A stretch of 64,000 nucleotides of DNA, from NCBI RefSeq assembly GCF_900100945.1, contig NZ_FNCG01000001.1:1-64000 (forward strand), given 5' to 3'. Within the stretch, counting starts at the first letter, position 1. The number at the start of each line of letters is the position of its first letter. This stretch comes from Mucilaginibacter gossypii (GTDB taxonomy: Bacteria; Bacteroidota; Bacteroidia; Sphingobacteriales; Sphingobacteriaceae). The notes under the pieces were generated by a model. That model ran no database searches. It was not told the DNA's origin and saw nothing but the letters and a program-made list of their open reading frames with translations. Positions 8,122 to 17,687 of this stretch are shown piece by piece. The position numbers and the translations under genes are program-made.

Positions 8122-8153
8122 CAAAGTTAGATATTGGGAAGCGGTGGGGCAAG
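8122..8153 (-). promoter_or_regulatory. Predicted nrtR promoter with almost no leader
   Basis: A -7 match TAACTTTG (8122-8129, minus strand) and TTG (8151-8153) 21 bases upstream. The -7 box ends only 4 bases before the nrtR ATG (8117). The transcript would be leaderless or nearly so if this promoter is real. Confidence 0.45.
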
Positions 8154-8287
8154 AGAAAGGCAACTATTCAATTAATTAAAACCAGGGTGTCAGCCACTAT
8201 TTCATTATGTTTTATTAGCTGATGAGGTAACCTGTTTAATGGGTGGAATATTTAAAAGTTTTTTTATTTAAAAATTTTCTTGTAAAT

Positions 8288-8917
8288 ATGCCCTACCAAT
8301 CAGTAAACCGTTTTACCGCCGCTATGCTTCACGATAAGGAATATCAAATGTGGCCCGATGCCCGGTTATTGGAGCAGTTAAGGCTTGATGACCGTAAGGC
8401 ATTTGAAATTCTATACCATAAATATTCGTCGAAGTTGTTTTACGCGGCTTATAATCTTTTCAGGGATAAGGATGTTTGTGAAGACCTGGTGCAGGAACTA
8501 TTTATTGATCTGTGGACAAAGCGCAATCAGCTAAATATCACTTCGCTTGAAGCTTATCTCAAAGTAGCCATCAGGCACCGCGTGTTATTTTATCTCCGCA
8601 CAAAAAAAGCATCGGTAGATCTCGCCGTGATTGAGACACTGGTTGAAAAGTATTCGGCCGATAGTAAATTGTTCCAGGATGATATTGCTCATTTACTGGA
8701 AGATGGCGTAGCTCAACTCCCCGAAAAATGCCGGCAGATCTTTACCCTGAGCCGTAAAGAATATCTCAGCAATAAAGAGATAGCCACCCGGCTAAACATC
8801 TCCATTAAAACCGTCGAAAACCAGATCACTATTGCTTTGAGGTATCTGCGCACTGGCTTAACTGACTACCTGCCGTCGGTAGTGGCGCTGGTATTGCTGC
8901 ACATGTTTGGCAAATAG
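8288..8917 (+). CDS. ECF sigma factor of the mannan locus
   Basis: An ECF RNA polymerase sigma factor of the Bacteroidota FecI-like type. Region 2 is seen in FEILYHKYSSKLFYAAY and CEDLVQELFIDLWTKR. Region 4 is seen in LPEKCRQIFTLSRKE followed by a helix-turn-helix (NKEIATRLNISIKTVENQI). I prefer the ATG at 8288 (MPYQSV, 209 aa) to the GTG at 8243; an ATG at 8324 is also possible. The next gene is a FecR anti-sigma factor, then SusC, so this sigma should drive the downstream locus when the SusC receptor signals substrate. Confidence 0.9.
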   Translation: MPYQSVNRFTAAMLHDKEYQMWPDARLLEQLRLDDRKAFEILYHKYSSKLFYAAYNLFRDKDVCEDLVQELFIDLWTKRNQLNITSLEAYLKVAIRHRVLFYLRTKKASVDLAVIETLVEKYSADSKLFQDDIAHLLEDGVAQLPEKCRQIFTLSRKEYLSNKEIATRLNISIKTVENQITIALRYLRTGLTDYLPSVVALVLLHMFGK

Positions 8918-8984
8918 ACCCCAAAAAATATTTTCAATTGCTTTGGGGGGTACCCCGGTTTATTGCATCCTGCAGTTATAAACC

Positions 8985-9953
8985 ATGGCAAAATTCCCTT
9001 TCAGAAAAAAACAATCCGGTGCAAATGACAGGCATTTGCAGGAAGAGCTTGTAAATAAATATTTCGACGAGCTCGATCTCCGCAGCGTACAAAACGAGGC
9101 AGGTGATGAGGTGGAATTTAATGCTGATGGCGTGTACAGCAGAATCAATGCTGCTTTAGAGAATACAGAAAAGAAAAATCCGGGAAAATTAAAAAAATGG
9201 ATGGTTGCGGCTTCGCTTCTTGCAGGCTTATGTATTTCGGTAACAATAGCTTATCAATACCGCTATGCCCTGCTTGATCGTTTGGATCCTATTGCCAGCA
9301 AACAATTGGTTGCCGCTAACGGGCAAACTGTAAATTTCACCCTTGCCGATGGTACCAGAATATGGTTAAATGCTGGCAGTAAACTTACTTATCCCGAAAC
9401 CTTCCGGGGCGAAAAACGAGAGATCAGGCTGGAAGGCGAAGCTTTTTTGGATGTGGCACATGACCCTGCCAAAGCTTTTATTATACATACCGGAAAAGTG
9501 CGCACCCAGGTGCTGGGCACCAGTTTTAATATCAAAGCCTACGCTAACGAAAGCTTTATTAAGGTTGACGTTTTAAGCGGCAAAGTTGGGGTAGTTACTC
9601 CGGCCGGTGCAACAAAAAGTACAGCCACATTTTTAACCCCCGCCGAGGAGGTTGTTTTTGATAAGGATAAGCTATCCGTGATAAAAAATGCTCAGGTTGA
9701 TGTAAACGCCCTAAGCAGTTGGAAAGACGGTGAATTGGTATTTAAAAATATGGCGCTGCCCGAAGTGCTCAACACCATTAACCGTCACTTCAATGTAACC
9801 GTAAAGGCCGATGTTAACCTGGCGCGTTGCTCTATCACCGCCAACTTTACCAATGTTTCACTGGAAAATATCATGAAGATCATATCGAAACTGGTGAAGG
9901 GAAAAGCTGTGCAAAAGGGCCCGGCTTATCAGCTAAAAGGCAAGGGCTGCTAA
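8985..9953 (+). CDS. FecR-family anti-sigma factor
   Basis: An inner-membrane regulator pairing with the preceding ECF sigma. A cytoplasmic N-terminus is followed by one membrane segment at about 71-91 (KWMVAASLLAGLCISVTIAY). The FecR domain has the usual DGTRIWLNAGSKLTYP and GEAFLDVAHDPAKAF, and a DUF4974-type C-terminal domain covers about 245-310. The domain meets the N-terminal signalling (STN) domain of the SusC receptor in the periplasm. At 322 residues the length is typical. Confidence 0.9.
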   Translation: MAKFPFRKKQSGANDRHLQEELVNKYFDELDLRSVQNEAGDEVEFNADGVYSRINAALENTEKKNPGKLKKWMVAASLLAGLCISVTIAYQYRYALLDRLDPIASKQLVAANGQTVNFTLADGTRIWLNAGSKLTYPETFRGEKREIRLEGEAFLDVAHDPAKAFIIHTGKVRTQVLGTSFNIKAYANESFIKVDVLSGKVGVVTPAGATKSTATFLTPAEEVVFDKDKLSVIKNAQVDVNALSSWKDGELVFKNMALPEVLNTINRHFNVTVKADVNLARCSITANFTNVSLENIMKIISKLVKGKAVQKGPAYQLKGKGC

Positions 9954-10033
9954 CATAAAACCAACTAATAAAAGAGATATACCAATTATCAGTTAACCTA
10001 AATACAAGCTATGACAACATAAATACATTAAAA

Positions 10034-10064
10034 AACCCTGCTCAAAAGGGATTTTGACAGGGTT
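10034..10064. other. Strong hairpin between fecR and susC
   Basis: Nested stem AACCCTG + TCAAAA, loop GGGA, TTTTGA + CAGGGTT (7 + 6 bp with one bulged C). On the plus strand it lacks a following T-run; on the minus strand it is followed by TTTTTT, but there is no minus-strand gene to end there. In the plus-strand mRNA it would separate the regulatory pair from susC. Confidence 0.55.
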
Positions 10065-10159
10065 AAACTAAAATGCCGGATTATTAATAAGTGCAGCGTT
10101 TAGAGGTCCAATTCAGAACGAAGCACTTGAATTTCAAACACTTTAATTTTCTCAAATCT

Positions 10160-13100
10160 ATGAATATATCTCTATTTTCAAATGGAGTAATTCGTCATGT
10201 ATTAATATTAATGAAAATTACCTCGCTTGCCTGCTTTGTGGTTTGCCTCATGTGCTTTACGGCCGTGGCAAACAACTCTTTCGGGCAAAAATTTCTGGAG
10301 GTATCGGTTACGCTCAAGCTCAAAAATGCCAAGCTAACCGATGCGCTGGATAAGATCTCGAACCAAAAGCATATCAAATTTGCCTACGCCGATAATGTAC
10401 TTAAACCAACTTATGTCATAAGCCTTAAGGTCAAGGACAAAAGTATTAAGGAAGTACTTGATCAAGTTTTAACGCCCTTCAACCTCAGCTATAAGATCAT
10501 TGACGATGTTATAGTTATTGATGAAAAGCCGGAGATAGAAAGCAGCACCGGCGGTATTGAGCAGGGCCCCAGGCAACCCATCAAAGTTAAAGGTAAAGTT
10601 ACCGACGAAAATAACTTATTTATACCCGGCGCAAGCGTACGGGTTAAAGGTACAACCATTGGCACCGTAACCGATATTAACGGTAATTACACCATTGATG
10701 CGCCCGATGCTGACGCTGTACTGGTGTTTAACTTTATAGGCTATGCAACAAAAGAGCAGCCCATCGGCAACCAGGCTACGTTGAATGTGCAACTGGTCCC
10801 CGAGCGTACTTCGCTTAATGAGGTAGTGGTGGTAGGTTACGGTACCCAGCGGCGCACTAATGTTATAGGCGCGGTAGATCAGATCAGCGCGAAAGCCATT
10901 GAATCAAAACCTTCAATAAACTTAACACAGGCTTTGCAGGGCACTTCGCCCAACCTTATCATCCAGCAAACCAGCTCCGAGCCGGGAGCTTATGCCAATG
11001 TGAATATCAGGGGGGTGAGCACACTTAATGATAACACCCCATTGGTGGTAATTGATGGTATTACCGGTGGTGATATCAACCTCCTTAATCCACAGGATAT
11101 CGAAAGTGTTTCGGTACTAAAAGATGCCGGTTCGGCGGCTATTTATGGTTCACGCTCGGCAAATGGGGTTATTTTAGTAACTACCAAAAAAGGTAAGAAT
11201 AATTCACGCACTACCGTAAATTACAATGGACAGGCAGGTATCCAATCCCCGCACGTGGGTTATAAACCGGTACACAGTTATGAAAATGCCATTTTACGCA
11301 ATGAGGCTATGGTTAATGCCGGTTTGCAGCCTATTTATAGTCCGCAGCAAATTCGTGATTTTCAGCAACAGGGCGATCAACAATGGTTCCTGGATGCCAT
11401 TTTGAAAGACTCATGGCAGCAAAGCCATAACCTAAGTTTAACAGGTGGCAATGCTACAACATCGTTCCTGGTGTCGGCGGGCGTAACCGACCAGCGCAGC
11501 AACCTTGTTGGTCCTGATTATGGTTTAAGGCGTTATAACTACCGCATGAACTTAACCAGTAACTACGGTAAGTTAAAGCTTACAAGTATCCTGGCTTATT
11601 CACGCTCCGAAATCAGAGAACACTCCTACAGCACAGGCACGCTGATAGTGGATGCAGGCCGTACACCCACCTATTATAAAATTAAAGACGATCAGGGCCG
11701 GTACCTTACCAATGATGTACTCACAGAGTTTAACCCGCTTGGTATCCTGGAACAGGGCGGTTACCGTACCCATGACGATGACAATCTGTTAGGTAACTTA
11801 AATGCAGAACTTTCTGTTACCAAAGATTTTAAACTGAAAGCTGTTTTTGGCGGCAGGTTATTGTCCGATCACCAGTTTACGCGTGTTAAGCAGGTGAATT
11901 TTTATCCATCCGGAACTTACGGGGCAGATCGTAACACCAATGATGATAATAACAAAACCCTGTTCACCAATACGCAGTTACTGGCCGAGTTTGCCAAAAC
12001 TTTTAATAAATCACACAATGTTGATGTATTGGTAGGCGTGGCTAACGAATCTACCACGGCAAAGCAAAACAGTATCCATCTTAAATATACCGACCCGGAA
12101 CTGGGTACACCTACCACCGGTACTATCATTGACCCCGCTACTTCATCAGCATCCAATAACGGAACTACCGAAACAAGTCTTAACTCATTATTTGGCAGGG
12201 CAAGTTATTCGTACCAAAATAAGTATTATGGCGAGTTTGATTTTCGTGTAGATGCTTCGTCAAAATTTGCGCCGCAAAATCGCGGCGCTTTCTTCCCTTC
12301 GGTATCGGGCGGCTACCGCCTTACCGAGGAGCGCTTCATGCAAAACTATCGTAACAACATCGGCGATTTGAAACTGCGTGCATCATACGGTATTTTGGGT
12401 AATCAAAGTGTTAGCGATTATCAATACCTGCGCACTTATGGCCCTTTTCAAAATGCTTATGGTTTTAACAACTCGGGCGTGGGTGGCACAGCCATATCCT
12501 TTGCCAACCCCGATCTGCGTTGGGAACGTGCTGCAACACTGAATATTGGGGTTGATGCAGGCTTCCTGAAAAACAGTTTGACAGTTGCTATCGACTACTT
12601 TAATAAAACCACCCGCGATATCCTGCTGCCACCCATTGTGCCGGGAACCTTTGGTGCTGGTTTGCCAAGTTATAACGCGGGCAAAGTACAAAACCATGGC
12701 TGGGAGCTAACGGTTAACTATTATCTCACTACGCAAAACTTTAAACACTCCTTTAGCTTCAACGTGGCTGATAGCAAAAACAAGGTGCTTTACCTTGAGG
12801 GCGGCGATCAGCTAAAAAGCTATGATGAGATGCAGGTGATCAACCGCGTAGGCTTGCCGATAGGCTCATATGTTGCCTTAAAACGCGACGGCTATTTCCA
12901 AAACCTTCATGATATTCAAACAGGTCCTAAGCCAACCGGTTTAACCGTATCGCCCGGCGATAACCGCTATGTTGATGTTAACGGCGACGGCGTAATTGAC
13001 GATAACGATAAGTTTGTTTTCGGTAACCCGTTCCCTCGCTTAACTTTCGGTTTTACATATAATGTAAGCTATAAAGGCTTTGACTTTAACCTGTTTTTAC

Positions 13101-13552
13101 AGGGCGTAGGTAAACGCAGCATGTTTATCAGGGGCGAGCAGGTTGAGCCATTTCACGTAAACTACTCACAGGTTATCTATCAGCACGAGCTTGATTTCTG
13201 GACACCTCAAAATCCTGATGCCCGTTTTCCGCGCCTTGCGGCCAGCGGCAGCCAATCAAACGAAAACAACTTCAGGCGTGGATCAGATATGTATTTGTTT
13301 GATGGCAAGTACCTGCGCGTAAAAAATGTACAGGTGGGCTATACACTTCCAAATGCATGGGCCAAGTTGCTGGGTTTACAAAAACTGAGGGCTTATGTAT
13401 CGGGCCAAAACCTGCTTACGTTTTCGGGCGTGAAATTTATCGATCCAGAATCGACCGAATTTAACAGTAACCTGGGGGCTGGCGGCGCTAACAGTGCGCG
13501 GTCATACCCAACGCCAATTTACTACGGTTTTGGTTTAGATGTAACCCTATAA
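10160..13552 (+). CDS. SusC/RagA-type TonB-linked outer-membrane transporter with signalling domain
   Basis: Imports glycan oligosaccharides across the outer membrane with the SusD partner. The ATG at 10160 gives a signal-anchor start (MKITSLACFVVCLMCF) and 1130 residues; an upstream GTG at 10091 is less likely. Domains: STN (about 60-120), carboxypeptidase-like regulatory fold (about 143-217), the SusC motif NEVVVVGYGTQRRTN (220-234), plug (about 235-350) and a 22-strand barrel to the C-terminal aromatic end. The STN domain marks it as a transducing receptor that contacts FecR. It is followed by SusD after 11 bases. Confidence 0.93.
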   Translation: MNISLFSNGVIRHVLILMKITSLACFVVCLMCFTAVANNSFGQKFLEVSVTLKLKNAKLTDALDKISNQKHIKFAYADNVLKPTYVISLKVKDKSIKEVLDQVLTPFNLSYKIIDDVIVIDEKPEIESSTGGIEQGPRQPIKVKGKVTDENNLFIPGASVRVKGTTIGTVTDINGNYTIDAPDADAVLVFNFIGYATKEQPIGNQATLNVQLVPERTSLNEVVVVGYGTQRRTNVIGAVDQISAKAIESKPSINLTQALQGTSPNLIIQQTSSEPGAYANVNIRGVSTLNDNTPLVVIDGITGGDINLLNPQDIESVSVLKDAGSAAIYGSRSANGVILVTTKKGKNNSRTTVNYNGQAGIQSPHVGYKPVHSYENAILRNEAMVNAGLQPIYSPQQIRDFQQQGDQQWFLDAILKDSWQQSHNLSLTGGNATTSFLVSAGVTDQRSNLVGPDYGLRRYNYRMNLTSNYGKLKLTSILAYSRSEIREHSYSTGTLIVDAGRTPTYYKIKDDQGRYLTNDVLTEFNPLGILEQGGYRTHDDDNLLGNLNAELSVTKDFKLKAVFGGRLLSDHQFTRVKQVNFYPSGTYGADRNTNDDNNKTLFTNTQLLAEFAKTFNKSHNVDVLVGVANESTTAKQNSIHLKYTDPELGTPTTGTIIDPATSSASNNGTTETSLNSLFGRASYSYQNKYYGEFDFRVDASSKFAPQNRGAFFPSVSGGYRLTEERFMQNYRNNIGDLKLRASYGILGNQSVSDYQYLRTYGPFQNAYGFNNSGVGGTAISFANPDLRWERAATLNIGVDAGFLKNSLTVAIDYFNKTTRDILLPPIVPGTFGAGLPSYNAGKVQNHGWELTVNYYLTTQNFKHSFSFNVADSKNKVLYLEGGDQLKSYDEMQVINRVGLPIGSYVALKRDGYFQNLHDIQTGPKPTGLTVSPGDNRYVDVNGDGVIDDNDKFVFGNPFPRLTFGFTYNVSYKGFDFNLFLQGVGKRSMFIRGEQVEPFHVNYSQVIYQHELDFWTPQNPDARFPRLAASGSQSNENNFRRGSDMYLFDGKYLRVKNVQVGYTLPNAWAKLLGLQKLRAYVSGQNLLTFSGVKFIDPESTEFNSNLGAGGANSARSYPTPIYYGFGLDVTL

Positions 13553-13563
13553 CACTATCCATC

Positions 13564-15189
13564 ATGAAAAAATATTCGACATATAAAACCGCCTTTTTAG
13601 TATTACTGGCCAGTTTATCGGCTTGTAAAAAACTCGATCTGGCGCCTACCAATAAGTTCACCGACAGCAATTTCTGGACTACTACCGAAAAAGCCGGCGC
13701 GGTGCTTAATACCGCTTATTCGCAAATGTTCAGCAACGACTATTTCTTTTATAACGAAGGAGCGTCGGACAATGCATACAATGGCCGCGGTGACAACCAG
13801 GGTGCTGCCTCGCTTGCCGCGGGTACATATGATCCGTCGTTAGGGCGAATCAAACAGGAGTGGGGGTTCCACTACAGCGGTATAAAAACCTGCAACATTT
13901 TTTTAGAGAATGTAGACAGGGTAACTGCTATGGATGCAACGCTGAAAGCCCGTATGAAAGCAGAAGCAAGGTTTATCCGCGCTTTTCATTATTTTATGCT
14001 GGAAACCTGGTGGGGCGATGTGCCTTTGTTTGATCACGACATCAGCATTGACGAATCAAAAAGCATCGCCCGCACGCCAAAAGCGCAGGTTGTTGATTTT
14101 GTATTGAAAGAGCTTGACGCTGCAGCAACTGATTTGCCGGTAAATACCGCCTATAAAGATGCCGACAGGGGCCGGATCACCAAAGGTGCAGCCATAGCCT
14201 TAAAAGCAAGGGTGCTGCTATATGAAAGCCGCTGGCAGGATGTAGCAGCCACCTGCGAAAAGCTGATGAACGATAACAGCAATGGTACTTACAGCCTGTT
14301 TCCATCGTACGAAGGTTTGTTTTTACCGCAGAATGAGTACAACAGCGAGGTGATCCTCGACCTAGAATTTGTACCGGATGTAAAAACATACAGTAACTTT
14401 TTTGATATGGCTCCGCTTGCTGTTGGAGCCCGTTTAAATGCCCTTGCCCCAACACAGGAGCTGGTTGACAGTTACCTGATGGAAAATGGTAAAAAGATCA
14501 CCGATCCAGGCTCAGGGTATGACGAAAATAATCCCTATGTAAACCGCGATCCAAGGCTTACCAATACGGTTGTGTACAACGGTTATAAATGGAAAAAGCC
14601 GGATAACAGCGTACAAATTATTTATACCAAACCGGGCGACGATCCGGGTGCTACCAAGCCTGATGAATATGCGCCGGGCAAGGTAAGTTCACCAACAGCT
14701 TATTATACCCGTAAATATTACGACCCTTCATCTGCCGTAAATTTTCAATCCGCTTTAAACCTGATTCTCATCCGTTATGCCGATGTGTTGCTGATGTATG
14801 CCGAAGCTAAAAATGAGCTTGGTCAGCTGGATGCCGGTGTTTGGGATAAAACTATCAAAGCGCTGCGCAGTCGTGCAGGCTTTACCGATGCCCCTGCATT
14901 AAATTTTGCAGCTGGAAGCCAGGCTGATTTAAGAGAGATAGTTCGTAACGAGCGCCGTGTAGAACTGGCTATGGAAGGCCTGCGGGTATTTGATATCCGC
15001 CGCTGGCACACCGCCGAAACCGTATTGAATGGTTGGGCGCACGGAGCCAAATTTGGTCCGGCATCGGTTGATAATGGCTACATCAGGGCCAACCTGCGCA
15101 CCTTTGACAAAGGTAAAAACTACCTGTGGCCAATCCCTCGCGATGAGCGCGCTGTTGACCCTAACCTAACTCAAAACCCGGGCTGGTAA
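13564..15189 (+). CDS. SusD/RagB-family glycan-binding lipoprotein
   Basis: A surface lipoprotein that caps the SusC channel and binds glycan. Its signal peptide ends in lipobox LSAC with Cys21. Typical features are an N-terminal helical part with FTDSNFWTT and FIRAFHYFMLETWWGDVPL, TPR-like helices, and the C-terminal RNERRVELAMEGLRVFDIRR plus LWPIPRDER signatures. At 541 residues the length is normal. It sits between susC and the susE-like gene, all in one direction. Confidence 0.93.
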   Translation: MKKYSTYKTAFLVLLASLSACKKLDLAPTNKFTDSNFWTTTEKAGAVLNTAYSQMFSNDYFFYNEGASDNAYNGRGDNQGAASLAAGTYDPSLGRIKQEWGFHYSGIKTCNIFLENVDRVTAMDATLKARMKAEARFIRAFHYFMLETWWGDVPLFDHDISIDESKSIARTPKAQVVDFVLKELDAAATDLPVNTAYKDADRGRITKGAAIALKARVLLYESRWQDVAATCEKLMNDNSNGTYSLFPSYEGLFLPQNEYNSEVILDLEFVPDVKTYSNFFDMAPLAVGARLNALAPTQELVDSYLMENGKKITDPGSGYDENNPYVNRDPRLTNTVVYNGYKWKKPDNSVQIIYTKPGDDPGATKPDEYAPGKVSSPTAYYTRKYYDPSSAVNFQSALNLILIRYADVLLMYAEAKNELGQLDAGVWDKTIKALRSRAGFTDAPALNFAAGSQADLREIVRNERRVELAMEGLRVFDIRRWHTAETVLNGWAHGAKFGPASVDNGYIRANLRTFDKGKNYLWPIPRDERAVDPNLTQNPGW

Positions 15190-15232
15190 ATCATTAATTA
15201 TTTATAAAAAGACATTATAATCAATTACGATC

Positions 15233-16369
15233 ATGAAAAATATTACATACTGCCTCATGGCAGGCATCATAGCCATTTTAATGGTAACAGGCTGTAAAAA
15301 GGATAAAACCTTACAACATACACAGGTATCGGCAGTAACCAACCTGTTTGCTCCTGCAAATAACAAATTCATCCAGTTAGAGCCGGTAACCGGTTCAGCC
15401 ACTTTTGAATGGGCCGAAGCTCATGCCGAAGACAATGGCCTGGTTTTGTACGAGGTTGCCTTTGATAAAGAAGGCGGCGATTTTTCAAAGCCGATTTACA
15501 CCGTTCCTTCAGATGCTAATGGTTTGTACAATAAACTTACCATCTCCTATAAAGACCTGAATAAGGTGGCCGATTTAGCGGGGATCCAACCGCAGGCTAC
15601 AGGTAAATTGAAATGGACCGTAATGTCGTCGAAAGGTATTAATGTGGTTAAAGCGACTGCATCAAGCATTATTGAAGTGCAGCGTGCCGCGGGTTTTACT
15701 GATATTCCTGCCGATCTGTACCTGACAGGTTCGGCTACCGAAGGCGGCGACGACTTAGGCAAAGCTGTGCATTTTAAACAAACTGCTGCTGGTGTATTTG
15801 AGGCCTGGACTTCATTAAAAGCAGGTACTTATCACTTCGCCGAGCGTAACACAGGCACGCCCGCTACCTATTCTATTGACGGTATCAAGCTGCTGAAAGA
15901 TGGTAGCACTACCGTAACCGGCGCAACTAAAGTTGAGCGTATCGTAGTTGACTTTACATCTGCATCGGCTACTATAACCGAAGTAACTGAGGTTGGTTTA
16001 TGGTTTGCGGCAGATAATAAAGTATGGTTCCCGCTGCCTTATAAAGCCGGTGGTAAATGGGAAATAGATAATGCTTCTATTGTGTTTCACCAGGAATCAT
16101 GGGGTAGGGATGAGCGTTACAAGTTCCGCTTTACCTTTAAAGATGCTGCGGGTAATACTTCAACCCAGTTTTATGGCAGCAAAAATTCGGATAACAGTCG
16201 TCCGGATGCCAATACAGCCAAATCATTCTGGTACATGGTGCCGGTTAACAACTCGCAATATGATTTCTGCTTTAAGTTTACCGGTGCAGCCGATAATCAC
16301 AACGCCGATATCGTAGTTGACTTTAGCGCTGATGCTGCTGCTTATACCCACTCTGTTACTGTTAAATAA
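15233..16369 (+). CDS. SusE-like surface glycan-binding lipoprotein
   Basis: A lipoprotein (lipobox VTGC, Cys21) with an N-terminal SusE-type Ig-like domain (FAPANNKFIQLEPVTGSATF, about 40-150), followed by two beta-sandwich modules that start with DLYLTGSATEGG and VGLWFAADNKVWFPL. SusE/SusF proteins hold starch or other glycans at the cell surface; here the ligand is probably mannan, judged from the GH76 neighbours. At 378 residues it is in the family range. A strong inter-cistronic hairpin follows. Confidence 0.82.
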   Translation: MKNITYCLMAGIIAILMVTGCKKDKTLQHTQVSAVTNLFAPANNKFIQLEPVTGSATFEWAEAHAEDNGLVLYEVAFDKEGGDFSKPIYTVPSDANGLYNKLTISYKDLNKVADLAGIQPQATGKLKWTVMSSKGINVVKATASSIIEVQRAAGFTDIPADLYLTGSATEGGDDLGKAVHFKQTAAGVFEAWTSLKAGTYHFAERNTGTPATYSIDGIKLLKDGSTTVTGATKVERIVVDFTSASATITEVTEVGLWFAADNKVWFPLPYKAGGKWEIDNASIVFHQESWGRDERYKFRFTFKDAAGNTSTQFYGSKNSDNSRPDANTAKSFWYMVPVNNSQYDFCFKFTGAADNHNADIVVDFSADAAAYTHSVTVK

Positions 16370-16381
16370 TATTAACCGCCT

Positions 16382-16416
16382 ACCTGCCGCCGTGTTGTCA
16401 AAATATGGCGGCAGGT
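16382..16416 (+). other. Inter-cistronic hairpin before the first GH76 gene
   Basis: A perfect 10-bp stem, ACCTGCCGCC (16382-16391) with GGCGGCAGGT (16407-16416), and a 15-base loop. No T-run follows, so it is not a standard terminator. It could protect or separate the upstream mRNA end. Confidence 0.6.
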
Positions 16417-16435
16417 TGACGATAAAAGATATTTT

Positions 16436-17590
16436 ATGAAAAATAAATTGCTCAACATAGCTACTGCTGTCCTTATGGGCGGCATAGCCATGACTTTTTC
16501 ATCGTGTTTAAAGGATAAGCCTTTCCCCTTGTACGGCAATAAAGCTTCGGCAAAGGTGCAATATAAGTACGCCGAAACAGCCGATTCATTACAGGAAAAA
16601 ACATACACAACCTTCATATCTGCAAACGGAAATTATTTTGTGGCGAACAATGCCGGCAGTACCACTTTTAATTACTGGCCTAATGCCCATACCCTTGATA
16701 TTTTTACCGATGCCTACCTGCGCACCAATAATGATATCTACAAGCAAAGAATGAGCTCGCTTTTAGCCGGAATAAAAACTACTAACGGCGGTCTTTCCAA
16801 TAATTTTTACGATGATATGGAATGGCTGGATCTGGCTACATTAAGGGCTTACAATGCTACAAAGGATGCCGCTTATCTAACGGCAGCCCACACGCTTTGG
16901 ACAGATATTCAAACCGGCGAAAACAATAACCAGGGCGGCGGTATAGCCTGGCGTAAAAATCAGTTGGATTATAAAAATACACCTGCAAATGCTCCGGCCA
17001 TCATCTTTGCGGCCCGTTTATATGCTTTGGAAAAAAATGAAGCCGACCTCGCGACAGCAAAAAGATTATATACCTGGCTCAAGAAAACCCTGCTTGATCC
17101 TTCGGGCATTATCTGGGATGGTATCAACGCCAATGGCGACGGGCAGATCAGCAAGTGGAAGTTTACCTATAACCAGGGCGTGTTTATCGGGGCTGCATTG
17201 GAACTTTATCATGTTACCAAAGATGCTGCCTACCTCACCGATGCGGTGAACACAGCCAATGCCACCATTAATGATACAGATATTTCACCCGGCGGCATCC
17301 TGAAATCGGAAGGGCAGGGCGACGGTGGTTTATTTAAGGGTATCCTGATCAGGTATCTTACACTGCTGGCCCTCGACCCCGATATTGCTGAAACCGACAG
17401 GACTAAGTTTATCAGCTTCCTGAAATTTAATGCCGAAACACTTTATACAGCAGGTATCGAGCGGCCGTCACTCATGATCAGTCCCGATTGGAAAAAACAG
17501 CCATCAGATACTACGGATCTTACCACCCAGTTAAGCGGTGTAATGATGGTTGAAGCTGCCGCAACGCTGAAAGCGGCCGGTAAATTTTAA
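16436..17590 (+). CDS. GH76 family glycoside hydrolase, lipoprotein (alpha-1,6-mannanase type)
   Basis: Signal peptide with lipobox FSSC (Cys24). The GH76 catalytic aspartate pair is D126-D127 in FYDDMEWLDLA. Other family stretches are NNQGGGIAWRKNQLDYKNTP and FTYNQGVFIGAALEL. GH76 enzymes are endo-alpha-1,6-mannanases acting on the backbone of fungal or bacterial alpha-mannan; some members may have other specificities. At 384 residues it is a single-domain enzyme, probably facing the surface or periplasm. It lies directly after the SusE-like gene and is followed by a terminator. Confidence 0.88.
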   Translation: MKNKLLNIATAVLMGGIAMTFSSCLKDKPFPLYGNKASAKVQYKYAETADSLQEKTYTTFISANGNYFVANNAGSTTFNYWPNAHTLDIFTDAYLRTNNDIYKQRMSSLLAGIKTTNGGLSNNFYDDMEWLDLATLRAYNATKDAAYLTAAHTLWTDIQTGENNNQGGGIAWRKNQLDYKNTPANAPAIIFAARLYALEKNEADLATAKRLYTWLKKTLLDPSGIIWDGINANGDGQISKWKFTYNQGVFIGAALELYHVTKDAAYLTDAVNTANATINDTDISPGGILKSEGQGDGGLFKGILIRYLTLLALDPDIAETDRTKFISFLKFNAETLYTAGIERPSLMISPDWKKQPSDTTDLTTQLSGVMMVEAAATLKAAGKF

Positions 17591-17612
17591 ACAACAACTT
17601 TGTAACAATAAA

Positions 17613-17648
17613 AGCCATAAAAGTATTCAACCACTTTTATGGCTTATT
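17613..17648 (+). terminator. Terminator between the two GH76 genes
   Basis: A perfect 12-bp stem, AGCCATAAAAGT (17613-17624) with ACTTTTATGGCT (17633-17644), an 8-base loop and a following TATTTT. The second GH76 gene would then need read-through or its own promoter. Confidence 0.8.
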
Positions 17649-17687
17649 TTAGTACTTGATTTATACCTGTCTCAAATACAATTATCT

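Noticed and set aside
10034..10064. Terminator for the sigma/FecR pair
   Set aside because: The hairpin is strong but has no T-run in the plus direction, so it is listed only as a hairpin.
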